Part shown: piece by piece, positions 34,057 to 42,131 of the stretch
Layout of the letters: the number at the start of each line of letters is the position of its first letter
How positions within the stretch are numbered: position 1 is the first letter of the stretch
DNA from: JBBSBL01 sp046330255
GTDB lineage: Bacteria > Actinomycetota > Thermoleophilia > Solirubrobacterales > Solirubrobacteraceae
Length of the DNA: 64,000 nt
Assembly (NCBI GenBank): GCA_046330255.1
Contig: JAXLTC010000001.1
Location: 434,001-498,000, forward strand
Direction: 5' to 3'
The notes under the pieces: generated by a model
The model's database searches: none
What the model saw: the letters and a program-made list of their open reading frames with translations, nothing else
Told to the model about the DNA's origin: nothing
Made by a program: the position numbers and the translations under genes

Positions 34057-34105
34057 GAAGTGTCCTGCCCTGTACCGGCGGGACGAGGGCAGAGCAGGAT
34101 GCTGC
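34057..34105 (+). terminator. Imperfect hairpin downstream of small membrane gene
   Basis: GAAGTGTCCTGCCCT (34057-34071) can pair with AGGGCAGAGCAGGATGCT (34086-34103) with a 3-base bulge. Placed 12 bases after a stop codon, it may terminate transcription. GAAGTGTCCTGC also occurs inverted at 25283. Confidence 0.4.
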
Positions 34106-34131
34106 GGCCCGCGGCCCGCGGCCCGCGGCCC
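34104..34131. repeat. Short tandem repeat, four copies of GCGGCCC
   Basis: Four exact 7 bp copies follow each other in the gap between the small membrane gene and vapC, then decay into GCGGCGC. Seven-base units in non-coding sequence are prone to slippage. Confidence 0.85.
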
Positions 34132-34147
34132 GCGGCGCGCGGATGCT

Positions 34148-34546
34148 TCAGCCGGCTGCGATCGCCTCGATCTCGCAGCGCGGCCCCGTGGCGGCGGCGA
34201 GCCTGCGGTCGGTGGTCAGCAGCACCGCGTCGAGCGCCTCGGCCAGCGCCACGTACATCGCGTCCGGGCCGCGAACCGTGTCGCGCAGCTCCCACGCCCG
34301 CGCGAGCAGGAGCCGGTGGCCGAAGCGCTCTCCCGGCCAGGCCTCGAGGTCCTCGATCGCCTGGGCGGCGGCGGTCCGGTCGAGCCGCCCCCGCATGTGC
34401 TCGCGCCGCACGACACCGAGCACCTCGACGTCCACGACGTGGGGCGCGGCCTGGTCCTCCTCGGCCGCCAGCCTGTCGCGCACGGCCTCGGCGCCCGGCG
34501 TCCCGATCAGCACCTCGCAGAGGCAGGACGCGTCAACCACCAGCAC
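34148..34546 (-). CDS. vapC: VapC-type PIN-domain toxin ribonuclease
   Basis: This 132-residue PIN protein has all acidic residues of the Mg2+ site: VVDASCLCEVL (Asp4-5 region), VDVEVLG (Glu ~41), GPDAMYVALAEA (Asp ~94) and LLTTDRRLA (Asp ~113). VapC toxins cut tRNA or rRNA when the antitoxin is degraded. It overlaps the end of the antitoxin gene by 14 bases and is co-transcribed with it. The length is normal and no damage is seen, so it is probably active. Confidence 0.92.
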   Translation of the reverse strand: MLVVDASCLCEVLIGTPGAEAVRDRLAAEEDQAAPHVVDVEVLGVVRREHMRGRLDRTAAAQAIEDLEAWPGERFGHRLLLARAWELRDTVRGPDAMYVALAEALDAVLLTTDRRLAAATGPRCEIEAIAAG

Positions 34547-34778
34547 CGGGCCACCGGCCGCGCTGCTCGTCGAGCGCGGCGCGGATCTCGCCGCCCTCGA
34601 TCGGCGAGAAGCGCCGGCGCGTGCGCTCCAGCCACGTCTCCACGCTCGGCCTCGCGGCCAGGCGCGCGGCCTCGGCGCGCAGCAGCTCGGGCACGCTCAC
34701 GCCAGCCTCGGCGGCGCGGCGCGCGAGCGCGGCGTACACGTCGTCGTCGAGATCGCGGATCTGGACGGTCTTCGGCAT
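34533..34778 (-). CDS. vapB: FitA/VapB-type ribbon-helix-helix antitoxin
   Basis: This 81-residue protein has a ribbon-helix-helix N-terminus (KTVQIRDLDDDVYAALARRAAEAGVS) that binds operator DNA, then an acidic or amphipathic C-terminus (SPIEGGEIRAALDEQ) that would block the VapC active site. The layout matches FitA-like antitoxins. Two palindromic boxes lie directly upstream and fit autoregulation by the VapBC complex. Confidence 0.9.
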   Translation of the reverse strand: MPKTVQIRDLDDDVYAALARRAAEAGVSVPELLRAEAARLAARPSVETWLERTRRRFSPIEGGEIRAALDEQRGRWPGAGG

Positions 34779-34792
34779 GCCGAGAGCGTATC

Positions 34793-34826
34793 ATGCGTTG
34801 CTGCATCTCTACATGCGTGGACGCAT
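34793..34826. promoter_or_regulatory. Probable VapBC operator, two palindromes 20 bp apart
   Basis: ATGCGTTGCTGCAT (34793-34806) and ATGCGTGGACGCAT (34813-34826) are two related palindromes of 14 bp whose centres are 20 bp apart, about two helical turns. They lie 15-48 bp upstream of the antitoxin ATG, where ribbon-helix-helix regulators usually bind as paired dimers. Confidence 0.7.
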
Positions 34827-34889
34827 CAGCCCTCGCGCAGCCTGCGCGAGCGTGCGCCGCGCCGCTTCGAGCCGGCCGAGCCGGCCGGG

Positions 34890-36167
34890 ATGCTTCAGCG
34901 CATGTCGCGCGCAAGTGCGCTCCGGCGCCCCCCCCCGGTGCTCGTCCTCGCCGTGCCGTTCCTCATTGCGATCGCCGTCCTGCACGGCCTGACGGTTCAG
35001 ATCAGGACCTTCCACTACACGGATGAGCACGCCTATCACCTCCCGACGATCACGGAGTTCGCCAGATCCTGGCCCTTCCCCGACCTGACCCGCTACCCGG
35101 CCGCGCAGACGCCGCTTTACCACTGGACCATGGCGGGCGTCGTGAAGGCGCTCGGCTTCCACGTCTGGATCCTCCGGCTGCTGAGCGCGGCGTTCAGCTA
35201 TGGCGCGGCGGTGGTCCTCTTCAGGCTGCTTGTTCGTCGTGGGCTGCGCGAGTGGAGCGCGTGCGCGCTTGCCCTGCTGTTCGCCCTGTCGCCGTACGTC
35301 TTCGGCACCTCGTTCCTCGCCATGACCGACGGCCTGGCGCTGCTCCTGATTCTCCTCGCGCTCGCGCGCCTGGACGCGTTTCACTCCTCGTCGAGGCCGT
35401 TCGACTTCGTGGTCTTCCTCCTGTGGCTGGCGCTTGCGGTGCTGACACGTCAGAGCGCCCTCTGGCTCGCGGCAGCCGGGATCTGCTTGGTTGCGCTCGA
35501 TACCCGGTCGATGCGATCCATCGGCCTGGCCTGCGCCGGGACCGCACTCGCCGTCGCTCCGTTCGCGGCCCTTGTGCTGGCGTGGGACGGCCTCGTCCCC
35601 CGCGGCTCGGATCCGACGTCGTGCGGTCTCTGCCGCGCCGGCGACGCCGCGACGACCGTCACGCTCCGCCCAGGCCTGTTCACGCTCGCCATCGTCGGCA
35701 TCTATGCGGCGAGCGTGCTGGGGCCTTCCCTGGTCGCCGTCCCGCCGCGAGCGCGATCCCTGTGGCCGGCGATACTTGCCGCGGCGGCATCGCTCCTCCT
35801 CCTCGCCGTTGAGCCGCTGCAGAGAACGGGCGAGCGGGACGCGGGATACCTCTGGCGCGTCGCAAGCCATCTGCCCGACGCTGCGAACGCAAGTCTCATC
35901 TTCTGGCTCCTCGTCCCGATCGGAGCGCTGCTGGGCGTGTACCTCGCGACGCGGGCGTTGCCCGACCCTTTCATCGCGGTCCTCGCCGCCGCGTTCCTGC
36001 TCTCGACCCTCGTCGTGCGACTTCCTTACCAGAAGTACTTCGACCCCTTCGCGCTCCTCTTCGTGATGCTGGCCGTAGATGCGTCGCGCGACCTGGGCCG
36101 GCCCTGGCGCTGGCTCGGAGTCATCGTCCTGGGGCTCGCCTTCGTCACCTACACCATCACCTTCTAG
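34890..36167 (+). CDS. Membrane glycosyltransferase-like protein (PMT/ArnT, GT-C fold)
   Basis: This 425-residue protein has about ten transmembrane helices. The first extracytoplasmic loop has the acidic motif TDEHAYHLP (DE at about residue 40) followed by TPLYHW, typical of GT-C enzymes that use polyprenyl-phosphate sugars. Later loops hold RGSDPTSCGLCRAG and RVASHLPDAANAS. It probably glycosylates lipid or protein on the outer face of the membrane. Base composition is less GC-rich than neighbours, suggesting transfer. ATG 34890 or 34902 could be the start. It is convergent with and overlaps the GH78 gene by 11 bp. Confidence 0.78.
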   Translation: MLQRMSRASALRRPPPVLVLAVPFLIAIAVLHGLTVQIRTFHYTDEHAYHLPTITEFARSWPFPDLTRYPAAQTPLYHWTMAGVVKALGFHVWILRLLSAAFSYGAAVVLFRLLVRRGLREWSACALALLFALSPYVFGTSFLAMTDGLALLLILLALARLDAFHSSSRPFDFVVFLLWLALAVLTRQSALWLAAAGICLVALDTRSMRSIGLACAGTALAVAPFAALVLAWDGLVPRGSDPTSCGLCRAGDAATTVTLRPGLFTLAIVGIYAASVLGPSLVAVPPRARSLWPAILAAAASLLLLAVEPLQRTGERDAGYLWRVASHLPDAANASLIFWLLVPIGALLGVYLATRALPDPFIAVLAAAFLLSTLVVRLPYQKYFDPFALLFVMLAVDASRDLGRPWRWLGVIVLGLAFVTYTITF

Positions 36168-38304
36168 AGCGCGGACCGGACCTTCGAGCGCGCGCCCACG
36201 CGAGCGTCTGCGCCGCACCACCCGCCACCCCGTTCACGACCACCGCGGCGCCCCGCTTGGCCGCCGAGGCGCCGGCCGTGGCCCGGTGCCCGTCCCAGAT
36301 CACGCGTCCGTCCATCGCGACGCTGCGCGCGGCGCCGCCCAGCGGTACCGCGACCTCCCCCGGGTGCCCGCGCGGCCCGCGGACCGTGAGGCGCAGGCCG
36401 CGGCGGTCGAGCGCCCAGCGCGAGAGCACGCGGCCGCCCGGCACGAGCATCGACCCCTGCGCCCAGCGCAGGCCGGAGGGCTGCGGCGCGACCGACCATC
36501 CGCCGCGAGCCCCGGGCGCGATGCCCAGCACGCCGGTCGAGAGCGCGTAGGTCGCGCCCGTGCTCCAGCCGTGCGCGAGCGAGGTCTCGCCGGGCGGGCC
36601 CGGCGGGACCGGGCCCCCTGTCGCGCCGTAGGGCGGCGGGCGGCCGTCGGCGCCCATCCGCTCCCACAGCACGCCGCCGGGATCGGCGCGCGCCATGTGG
36701 CCGAACAGGCGCCTGATCAGGCGCACCGCGCCGCGCCCGTCGCGAGCGGCGAAGCGCGCCAGGGCCTCGAAGGAGCCGATGAACGGCGAGATCTGGCGGG
36801 TCATCCACGGGTTGGCGCGCGCGTCGGTCGTGAGCGTGCCGAACCGAGACCCCATGCGCCCGGCCAGAAAGGCGAGCGCCCGGCGCGCGTCGCGACCGCG
36901 CAAGAGGCCCGCCAGCACCGCATACGCGGTCGCATCCTGCGCATGGCCGGGCGACACCTGGGCGGTGCTGACCCGGAAGGCGCCGGCCGCGGGGTCGTAC
37001 AGCCGGGCCAGCAGCGCCGAGCGGACGGCACCGGCCGCGCGCTCGTACGCACCGGCGACACCGCGGCCCGCGCCGAGCTCGGCCTCGAGCGCCGCCATGT
37101 CGCGCAGCGCGCCGTACCAGCAGGCGTTCGTGAACGCGTCCTCGCCGTCGGCACGGTCGAACGGGTGCCAGTTGATCTCCAGCCCCTCGCCGAGCGCGCG
37201 GTAGAGGCCGTCCGGAGCGCGGGCTGCGAACCACGCCAGCCCGCGCCGCAGCACCGGCAGCAGCGCCCGGGCGAAGGCGTCGTCGCCGGTCGCCTGCCGG
37301 TAGCGGGCGACGGCCGACACGAACAGCGGCACGTAGGCCCCCAGGCGCGGAGCGTCCGAGCCGAGCGCGTCCGGCGGGACGCGAGGCGGGCGCTCCAGGT
37401 CCCGCAGCCGGCAGGGCGCGCGCGGCTCGACGGCGGGCGGGAGGTAGCCGTCGGGGTGCTGGGCGCAGGCGATCGCGAGCAGCGAGTCGCGGGCGATCGC
37501 CCGCGCGCGGGCCGTCGTCGCGAACGCCGTCAGGTTCGCGACCGCCAGGTCGCCCGACCAGACGAGGCGGTCGCGCTTGGCCCCATCGACCGAGACGAGG
37601 CCTCGGCCTGCGGGTGCCGTCGCCAGCGCCCAGGTGTAGGCGCCTGCCCACCAGACCCGGTTCAGGACGCGATCCGAGGAGAGGAACCGCCCGGCGTAGT
37701 CCCCCGTGCGCGGCCTGTACTGCGTGAGCCGTACGCGCACGTAGTCGATCACCGCCCGCCCCGCCCCGGCCGTCGACAGCACGACGTAGCGCTGCGCGCC
37801 GCGGATCGCGGGGCTGCGCCACCGGCCCGTGCGGCGCGCGGGCAGCGTGTCCGACCGCTCCAGTACGCCGCGCAGCGCGGGCGCGTCGCCGAGCGTCTGG
37901 CCGTCGCGGCGGGACTCCGCGTAGCCGAGCCGCAGCGGGGCGCCCGTGGCCGAGCGCACGCCGACCTCGACGTACCCGCCGACGTCGCGGCCGAGGTCGA
38001 TCAGCGCGACACGCTCCCCCGTGCGCGAGCCCGCGATCACCGCGGCGCCGCCGCCCGGGGCGCGCACACCGTCCAGGTGTCGCGAGCGCCCCCCGACCGC
38101 CTCCACGGACCGCGGGTAGACCAGCGCCGTGCGCGGGCCGAGCGCCTCGCGCCGCCACTGCGGGCGCTCCGCGACCGGCTCGCAGGAGAGCCGCTCCGCA
38201 CCGGAGCCGGCGCAGCGGGCGGCCGCGCCCGCCTGCCCGGCCACCGGCCCCGCGAGCAGGAGGCCGCCGAGCACGGCGGCCGCGATCGGGCGCGCTGCGG
38301 GCAT
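36157..38304 (-). CDS. Secreted GH78-like alpha-L-rhamnosidase
   Basis: This 715-residue protein starts with a signal peptide (RPIAAAVLGGLLLAGPVAG). A beta-sandwich region with VALIDLGRDVGGYVEVGV and GRWRSPAIRGAQRYVVL precedes an (alpha/alpha)6 barrel with DGAKRDRLVWSGDLAVA, equivalent to the R-D-x-x-x-W-x-G-D catalytic-acid region of GH78, and TSLAHGWSTGATYAL. The C-terminal beta domain (GHPGEVAVPLGG) follows. It would release terminal rhamnose or a related sugar from glycans outside the cell. The usual motif has Asp-Glu after Arg; here it is Asp-Arg, so the exact acid residue is uncertain. Confidence 0.78.
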   Translation of the reverse strand: MPAARPIAAAVLGGLLLAGPVAGQAGAAARCAGSGAERLSCEPVAERPQWRREALGPRTALVYPRSVEAVGGRSRHLDGVRAPGGGAAVIAGSRTGERVALIDLGRDVGGYVEVGVRSATGAPLRLGYAESRRDGQTLGDAPALRGVLERSDTLPARRTGRWRSPAIRGAQRYVVLSTAGAGRAVIDYVRVRLTQYRPRTGDYAGRFLSSDRVLNRVWWAGAYTWALATAPAGRGLVSVDGAKRDRLVWSGDLAVANLTAFATTARARAIARDSLLAIACAQHPDGYLPPAVEPRAPCRLRDLERPPRVPPDALGSDAPRLGAYVPLFVSAVARYRQATGDDAFARALLPVLRRGLAWFAARAPDGLYRALGEGLEINWHPFDRADGEDAFTNACWYGALRDMAALEAELGAGRGVAGAYERAAGAVRSALLARLYDPAAGAFRVSTAQVSPGHAQDATAYAVLAGLLRGRDARRALAFLAGRMGSRFGTLTTDARANPWMTRQISPFIGSFEALARFAARDGRGAVRLIRRLFGHMARADPGGVLWERMGADGRPPPYGATGGPVPPGPPGETSLAHGWSTGATYALSTGVLGIAPGARGGWSVAPQPSGLRWAQGSMLVPGGRVLSRWALDRRGLRLTVRGPRGHPGEVAVPLGGAARSVAMDGRVIWDGHRATAGASAAKRGAAVVVNGVAGGAAQTLAWARARRSGPRSRR

Positions 38305-38357
38305 CGCGCGATCGTCCCAGACCGCCGCCGCGGCCCGCGGCATATGCTGCGAGCCGC

Positions 38358-39347
38358 ATGGCCCGCGCGTGCTTCATCTCGACCGGTCGCTCGCTCGAGG
38401 CGGCCGTGGAGCGCGTGCGGCTCGCCGAGTCGCTCGGCTACGAGGCCGTCTACGTCACGCACCTCGCCGGGCGCGAGTCGCTGACGGTCGTTACCGCCTA
38501 CGCGCTCGCGACCGAGCGCATCCGGATCGGGACCGGGGTCGTGCCGATCTACTCGCGCACGCCGGCGACGATGGCGCAGACCGCGGCGACGATCGACGAG
38601 CTCAGCGGCGGCCGGCTGGACCTCGGGCTCGGCGTCTCCCACCGGCCCGTGGTCGAGGGCTGGCACGGGCAGACGATCGACCGCCCGATCGCGGAGATGC
38701 GGGAGTACGTCGCGATCCTGCGCGCGATCCTGCGCGGCGAGGACCCGCCGGCGGGCGAGAAGTGGCGCACCGGCTTCCGGCTCGCCGGGCTCGACCCGCG
38801 CCCGGACGTGCGCATCTACGTCGCGGCCCTCTCCCCCGCGATGCTGCGCCTCGCCGGCGAGATCGCGGACGGGACGATCCTGTGGCTGTGCAACGCCAAC
38901 TACGTGCGCGACGTGGTCGCGCCGGAGGTGACGGCGGGCCGTGAGCGCGCCGGCAAGCCGCTCGAGGGCTTCGACATCGTCCCTGCCGTCCCCGCCGCGC
39001 TGACGGACGACCCCGAGGCGGCGCGGGCCTCCCTGCGGCGCGACCTGATCCCGTACTTCGGCCTTCCCTTCTACCGCGCGATGATCGAGCGCTCCGGGTT
39101 CGGCGCCGACATCGAGGCGTTCGACGCGGCCGCCTCCGGCGGCGACCTCGACGCGATGACGGCCGCGATCTCCGACGACTTCCTCGAGGTCCTGTCGGCG
39201 GTCGGCGACGAGGAGCAGCTGCTCGCGGGCCTGCGCCGCTACGCGGACGCGGGCGCGACCTCGCCGGCGCCGGGGCCGATCGCCCGGACCGACTTCGAGG
39301 CCACGCTGCGCGCCGGCGCCGGCGCGGGCGCAGGCGCAGGCGCCTGA
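38358..39347 (+). CDS. F420-dependent LLM-class oxidoreductase
   Basis: This 329-residue luciferase-like TIM barrel has typical F420-type features: AAVERVRLAESLGYEAVYVTH, RIRIGTGVVPIYSRTPATMAQTAATIDELSGGRLDLGLG split over its second and third strands, and VYVAALSPAMLRLAGEIADGT-like IYVAALSPAMLRLA. Such enzymes use deazaflavin F420 to oxidise or reduce small organic substrates. The C-terminus is an (Ala-Gly) tail of six repeats coded by GGCGC-rich DNA, probably disordered. The substrate cannot be told. Confidence 0.87.
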   Translation: MARACFISTGRSLEAAVERVRLAESLGYEAVYVTHLAGRESLTVVTAYALATERIRIGTGVVPIYSRTPATMAQTAATIDELSGGRLDLGLGVSHRPVVEGWHGQTIDRPIAEMREYVAILRAILRGEDPPAGEKWRTGFRLAGLDPRPDVRIYVAALSPAMLRLAGEIADGTILWLCNANYVRDVVAPEVTAGRERAGKPLEGFDIVPAVPAALTDDPEAARASLRRDLIPYFGLPFYRAMIERSGFGADIEAFDAAASGGDLDAMTAAISDDFLEVLSAVGDEEQLLAGLRRYADAGATSPAPGPIARTDFEATLRAGAGAGAGAGA

Positions 39348-39351
39348 GGCG

Positions 39352-39720
39352 CTACCTGGACTTCACGAGCCCTACCAGGTGACCCTCGGGATCGGCGAAC
39401 ATGCCGATCTCGATGTCCCCCATCACCTTCTCGGGGCCCATCGTCCGGGTGCCGCCCAGGCTCTCCGCCTTCGCGAGCCCGGCCTCGACGTCGGGCACCT
39501 CGACGTAGAAGGTCACGTGACCGTCGTAGCCCTCGGGCCCGGCGCCCACGCCGCCGCCGATGCCCGCGCCGTCGGCATTGGTGTTGCCGTCGCGCTGGAC
39601 GACGCCGTATCCCATCGGGTTGGCGGCGTCGATCTCCCAGCCGAACAGCTCCGCGTAGTAGCCGTGCAGCTTCCCCGCGTCCTTCCCGATCACCTCGAAG
39701 TGAACGACCGGCGCTCCCAT
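39352..39720 (-). CDS. VOC-family (glyoxalase/dioxygenase fold) protein
   Basis: This 122-residue single-module VOC protein has PVVHFEVIGKDAGKLHGYYAELFGWEID at the N-terminus and YVEVPDVEAGLAKAESLGG and FADPEGHLVGLVK at the C-terminus. Possible metal ligands are the His in VVHFEV, His in DGHVTFYVEV and a late Glu or His. The family includes glyoxalases, dioxygenases and resistance proteins; no specific activity can be named. ATG 39720 is preceded by a G-rich ribosome site (AAGGGGGG). Confidence 0.82.
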   Translation of the reverse strand: MGAPVVHFEVIGKDAGKLHGYYAELFGWEIDAANPMGYGVVQRDGNTNADGAGIGGGVGAGPEGYDGHVTFYVEVPDVEAGLAKAESLGGTRTMGPEKVMGDIEIGMFADPEGHLVGLVKSR

Positions 39721-39835
39721 CGTGCCCCCCTTCCGCGCCGCGTGGACGGCGCATCGCCTGGACGGGACGCTACCGCCACGGCCCGGCCGGCGCCGGATCC
39801 GGGCGGCCGCGCCGGGCAACGTCTACGCTGGGGTC

Positions 39836-40831
39836 GTGCCGCGCGAGCCCCTGATGGACGGACATGGCCGGCGGATCGGCGACGTGCGCGTGTCGGTGAC
39901 CGACCGCTGCAACTTCCGCTGCCAGTACTGCATGCCGGCGGAGGGCCTGCCGTGGCTCGAGCGCGCGGAGGTGCTCGACTTCGAGGAGATCGCGCGTGTG
40001 GTGTCGCTGCTCGCCTCGATGGGCGTGAGCGACGTGCGGTTGACCGGCGGCGAGCCGCTCGTGCGCCGCGACTTCCCGCGGCTGGCGGCGATGCTCGCCT
40101 CGGTCGGGGGCGTCGAGGACCTGAGCGTGACCACCAACGGCTACCTGCTGGCGCGCGACGCCGACGCGCTGGTGGCCGCGGGCGTCGGCCGCTTCAACGT
40201 CTCGATCGACTCGCTCCAGCGCGACCGCTTCTTCGCGATGACGCGCCGCGACGCCCTGCCGCGGGTGCTGGGGGGACTGGAGGCGCTGGCGGCGCACCCG
40301 GAGGCGCACCCGATCAAGGTGAACGCCGTCGCGATGCGCGACTTCACCGAGCAGGAGGTGCTGCCGTTCGCCCGGTTCGCGCGCGAGCACCCCTACGAGG
40401 TGCGGTTCATCGAGTTCATGCCGCTGGACGCGGACCGCGCGTGGTCGCCCGACCAGGTCCTGACCGGCGAGGAGATCCGCACGATCGTGCACGAGCGCTA
40501 TCCGCTCGAGGCCGAGCCGCGGGAACCGAGCGCCACCGCGCGCACCTACCGCTTCGCGGACGGCCGCGGGCGGATCGGCTTCATCAACCCCGTCTCCGAG
40601 CCGTTCTGCTCGGACTGCGACCGCATCCGCCTGACGGCCGACGGCCGCCTGCGCACCTGCCTGTTCTCCCTTCGCGAGACGGACCTGCGCGGCCCGCTGC
40701 GCTCCGGGGCCGACGACGACGAGCTCGAGCAGATCGTGCGCGACGCGGTGTGGCGCAAGGAGCTCAAGCACCACGTCGGCGAGCCGGGCTTCGTGCAGCC
40801 GCCGCGGACGATGTCCGCGATCGGCGGCTGA
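39836..40831 (+). CDS. moaA: GTP 3',8-cyclase MoaA (molybdenum cofactor synthesis)
   Basis: This 331-residue radical SAM enzyme has the N-terminal cluster motif C-x3-C-x2-C in CNFRCQYC (~residue 28-35), the LTGGEPLVR region, and the second cluster C-x2-C...C in FCSDCDRIRLTADGRLRTC. It ends in Gly-Gly (RTMSAIGG) as required for MoaA activity. Together with MoaC it converts GTP to cyclic pyranopterin phosphate. The GTG at 39836 is chosen close to the conserved DGHGRRIGDVRVSVTDRCN start. No other moa gene is in the window. Confidence 0.95.
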   Translation: MPREPLMDGHGRRIGDVRVSVTDRCNFRCQYCMPAEGLPWLERAEVLDFEEIARVVSLLASMGVSDVRLTGGEPLVRRDFPRLAAMLASVGGVEDLSVTTNGYLLARDADALVAAGVGRFNVSIDSLQRDRFFAMTRRDALPRVLGGLEALAAHPEAHPIKVNAVAMRDFTEQEVLPFARFAREHPYEVRFIEFMPLDADRAWSPDQVLTGEEIRTIVHERYPLEAEPREPSATARTYRFADGRGRIGFINPVSEPFCSDCDRIRLTADGRLRTCLFSLRETDLRGPLRSGADDDELEQIVRDAVWRKELKHHVGEPGFVQPPRTMSAIGG

Positions 40832-40884
40832 GGTCGGCCGGCACAGCGCCGCCGGGCCGCCGGACCGCCCGCGCCGCGCCGGTA

Positions 40885-41033
40885 GCGAACTGCGGCAACG
40901 AAGGAGCCCTCGCTCGCCGGTCCAGGGACGCGTTCGACGTTTAGCACCGTAGTGGTGCAAAACGTAGCGAGGACCGTCGCGGCAGTGGTGCCGCGGGCGC
41001 CGAGGCCCATCCCTTCCCTGCCCGTCGTTCGCC
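40885..41033. repeat. Dispersed hairpin element (copy B)
   Basis: This 149 bp element lies between convergent moaA and a lipoprotein gene. The left arm GCGAACTGCGGCAACGAAGG (40885) is identical to copy A2 except one base over 20. The central hairpin is ACGTTTAGCACC (40937-40948), loop GTAGT, GGTGCAAAACGT (40954-40965) with 11 of 12 pairs. The right arm (41006-41033) is the inverted outer motif ending CGTTCGC. Confidence 0.85.
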
Positions 41034-41068
41034 GAGGGCCACGCGGCGCCCGAGGCGCGCCAAGCCCG

Positions 41069-42082
41069 CTAGCTCTGCAGCCCCTTCAGGACCGCGGCGC
41101 GGAACGCGTCGACGCCGAACGCCCCCTCGAGCCGCGCGACGATCACGCCCTTGCGGTTCACGACGAACAGCCACGGCTCGGTGCGCAGGTTGAACGCCAG
41201 CAGCTGCGGGCGCAGCCCCTTCTTGGGGTTGTTGTCGCGGTAGACCTCGTTGTGGATGAACGCCATGCGCTTGCCGTAGGCGGCCTGCATCTGCACGGCG
41301 ATGTCGGTCACCGGGCCGCAGACGCGCGACTGGCAGAACTGCGGCGTGGCGAACAGCAGCGCCACCGGCTTGTGCCCGAGCGCGTCCTTGAAGGAGACCT
41401 GGTGCATGTCGTCCGGCGGGATGCGCGTGTCGATCGAGCGAATGTCGCCGCCGGCCGAGGCGACGGTGGGTGTGGAGATCGCGGGCGGCCGCTGCCCGAC
41501 GCCGGGGATCGCCGTGCGCTTGGCCACGTCGATCGTGGTCGTGCCGCCCAGCAGCTTGCCGCCCGAGCGTGAGGCGACCAGCACGGCGTAGCGCCCGCTC
41601 TCGCGGAGCGGCACGTGCGCCGCGTAGACCGCCTTGATGTCGTCGCCGTCCGCGGCGGCGGTGCGCGACTGGTAGGGCGGGCGCACGCTCATCGGGTCCG
41701 CCGGCGCCGGGAAAGGCCCCTGCGCGGGCGAGCCCGGGGTCCGCGCCACGTAGACCGCCGACGGCGCGTAGAGGAACCCGCCGCCCGACGCGATCAGCCC
41801 GAACGCGAGCCGGTTGACCCCCGGAGTGAAGACCGAGGAGGCGAGACCGACCTGCGGCCCGGGCTGCAGCTGGCCCGCGACGTCCTGCAGTGAGCGGCCG
41901 TTCGGCTTCGGGAACTGGGCGAGCGGCACCCGCTGCGCGGCCTTGACCGCGGGCGGGACCGGCGCCGCCGTCGCGGCCGGCTCCGAGCTCCCGCTCCCCC
42001 CGCAGCCGGCCGCCGCCAGCACGACGGCGCCCGCGGCAAGCGCGGGCGCGAGCAGGCGAAACCGGGGGCGGGCGACCGTCAT
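41069..42082 (-). CDS. Lipoprotein with C-terminal thioredoxin-like domain
   Basis: This 337-residue protein has a lipoprotein signal (LLAPALAAGAVVLAAAGC). The first ~200 residues are a beta-rich domain of the kind seen in extracytoplasmic carriers (RLAFGLIASGGGFLYAPSAVYVA). The C-terminal ~120 residues resemble a SCO1/TlpA-like thioredoxin fold with C-x4-C in FCQSRVCGPV and PWLFVVNRKGVIVARLEGA. It could act in copper delivery or thiol-disulfide exchange outside the membrane. The Cys spacing differs from classical CxxC and CxxxC, so redox activity is uncertain. Confidence 0.75.
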   Translation of the reverse strand: MTVARPRFRLLAPALAAGAVVLAAAGCGGSGSSEPAATAAPVPPAVKAAQRVPLAQFPKPNGRSLQDVAGQLQPGPQVGLASSVFTPGVNRLAFGLIASGGGFLYAPSAVYVARTPGSPAQGPFPAPADPMSVRPPYQSRTAAADGDDIKAVYAAHVPLRESGRYAVLVASRSGGKLLGGTTTIDVAKRTAIPGVGQRPPAISTPTVASAGGDIRSIDTRIPPDDMHQVSFKDALGHKPVALLFATPQFCQSRVCGPVTDIAVQMQAAYGKRMAFIHNEVYRDNNPKKGLRPQLLAFNLRTEPWLFVVNRKGVIVARLEGAFGVDAFRAAVLKGLQS

Positions 42083-42131
42083 CGCGTCAAGTGTGCGCAT
42101 TGTTCCTCAACGCGCGATCAACGCGCGCCGG

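Noticed and set aside
34104..34131. CRISPR-like short repeats (GCGGCCC)
   Set aside because: They are four contiguous 7 bp units without spacers, i.e. a simple tandem repeat.
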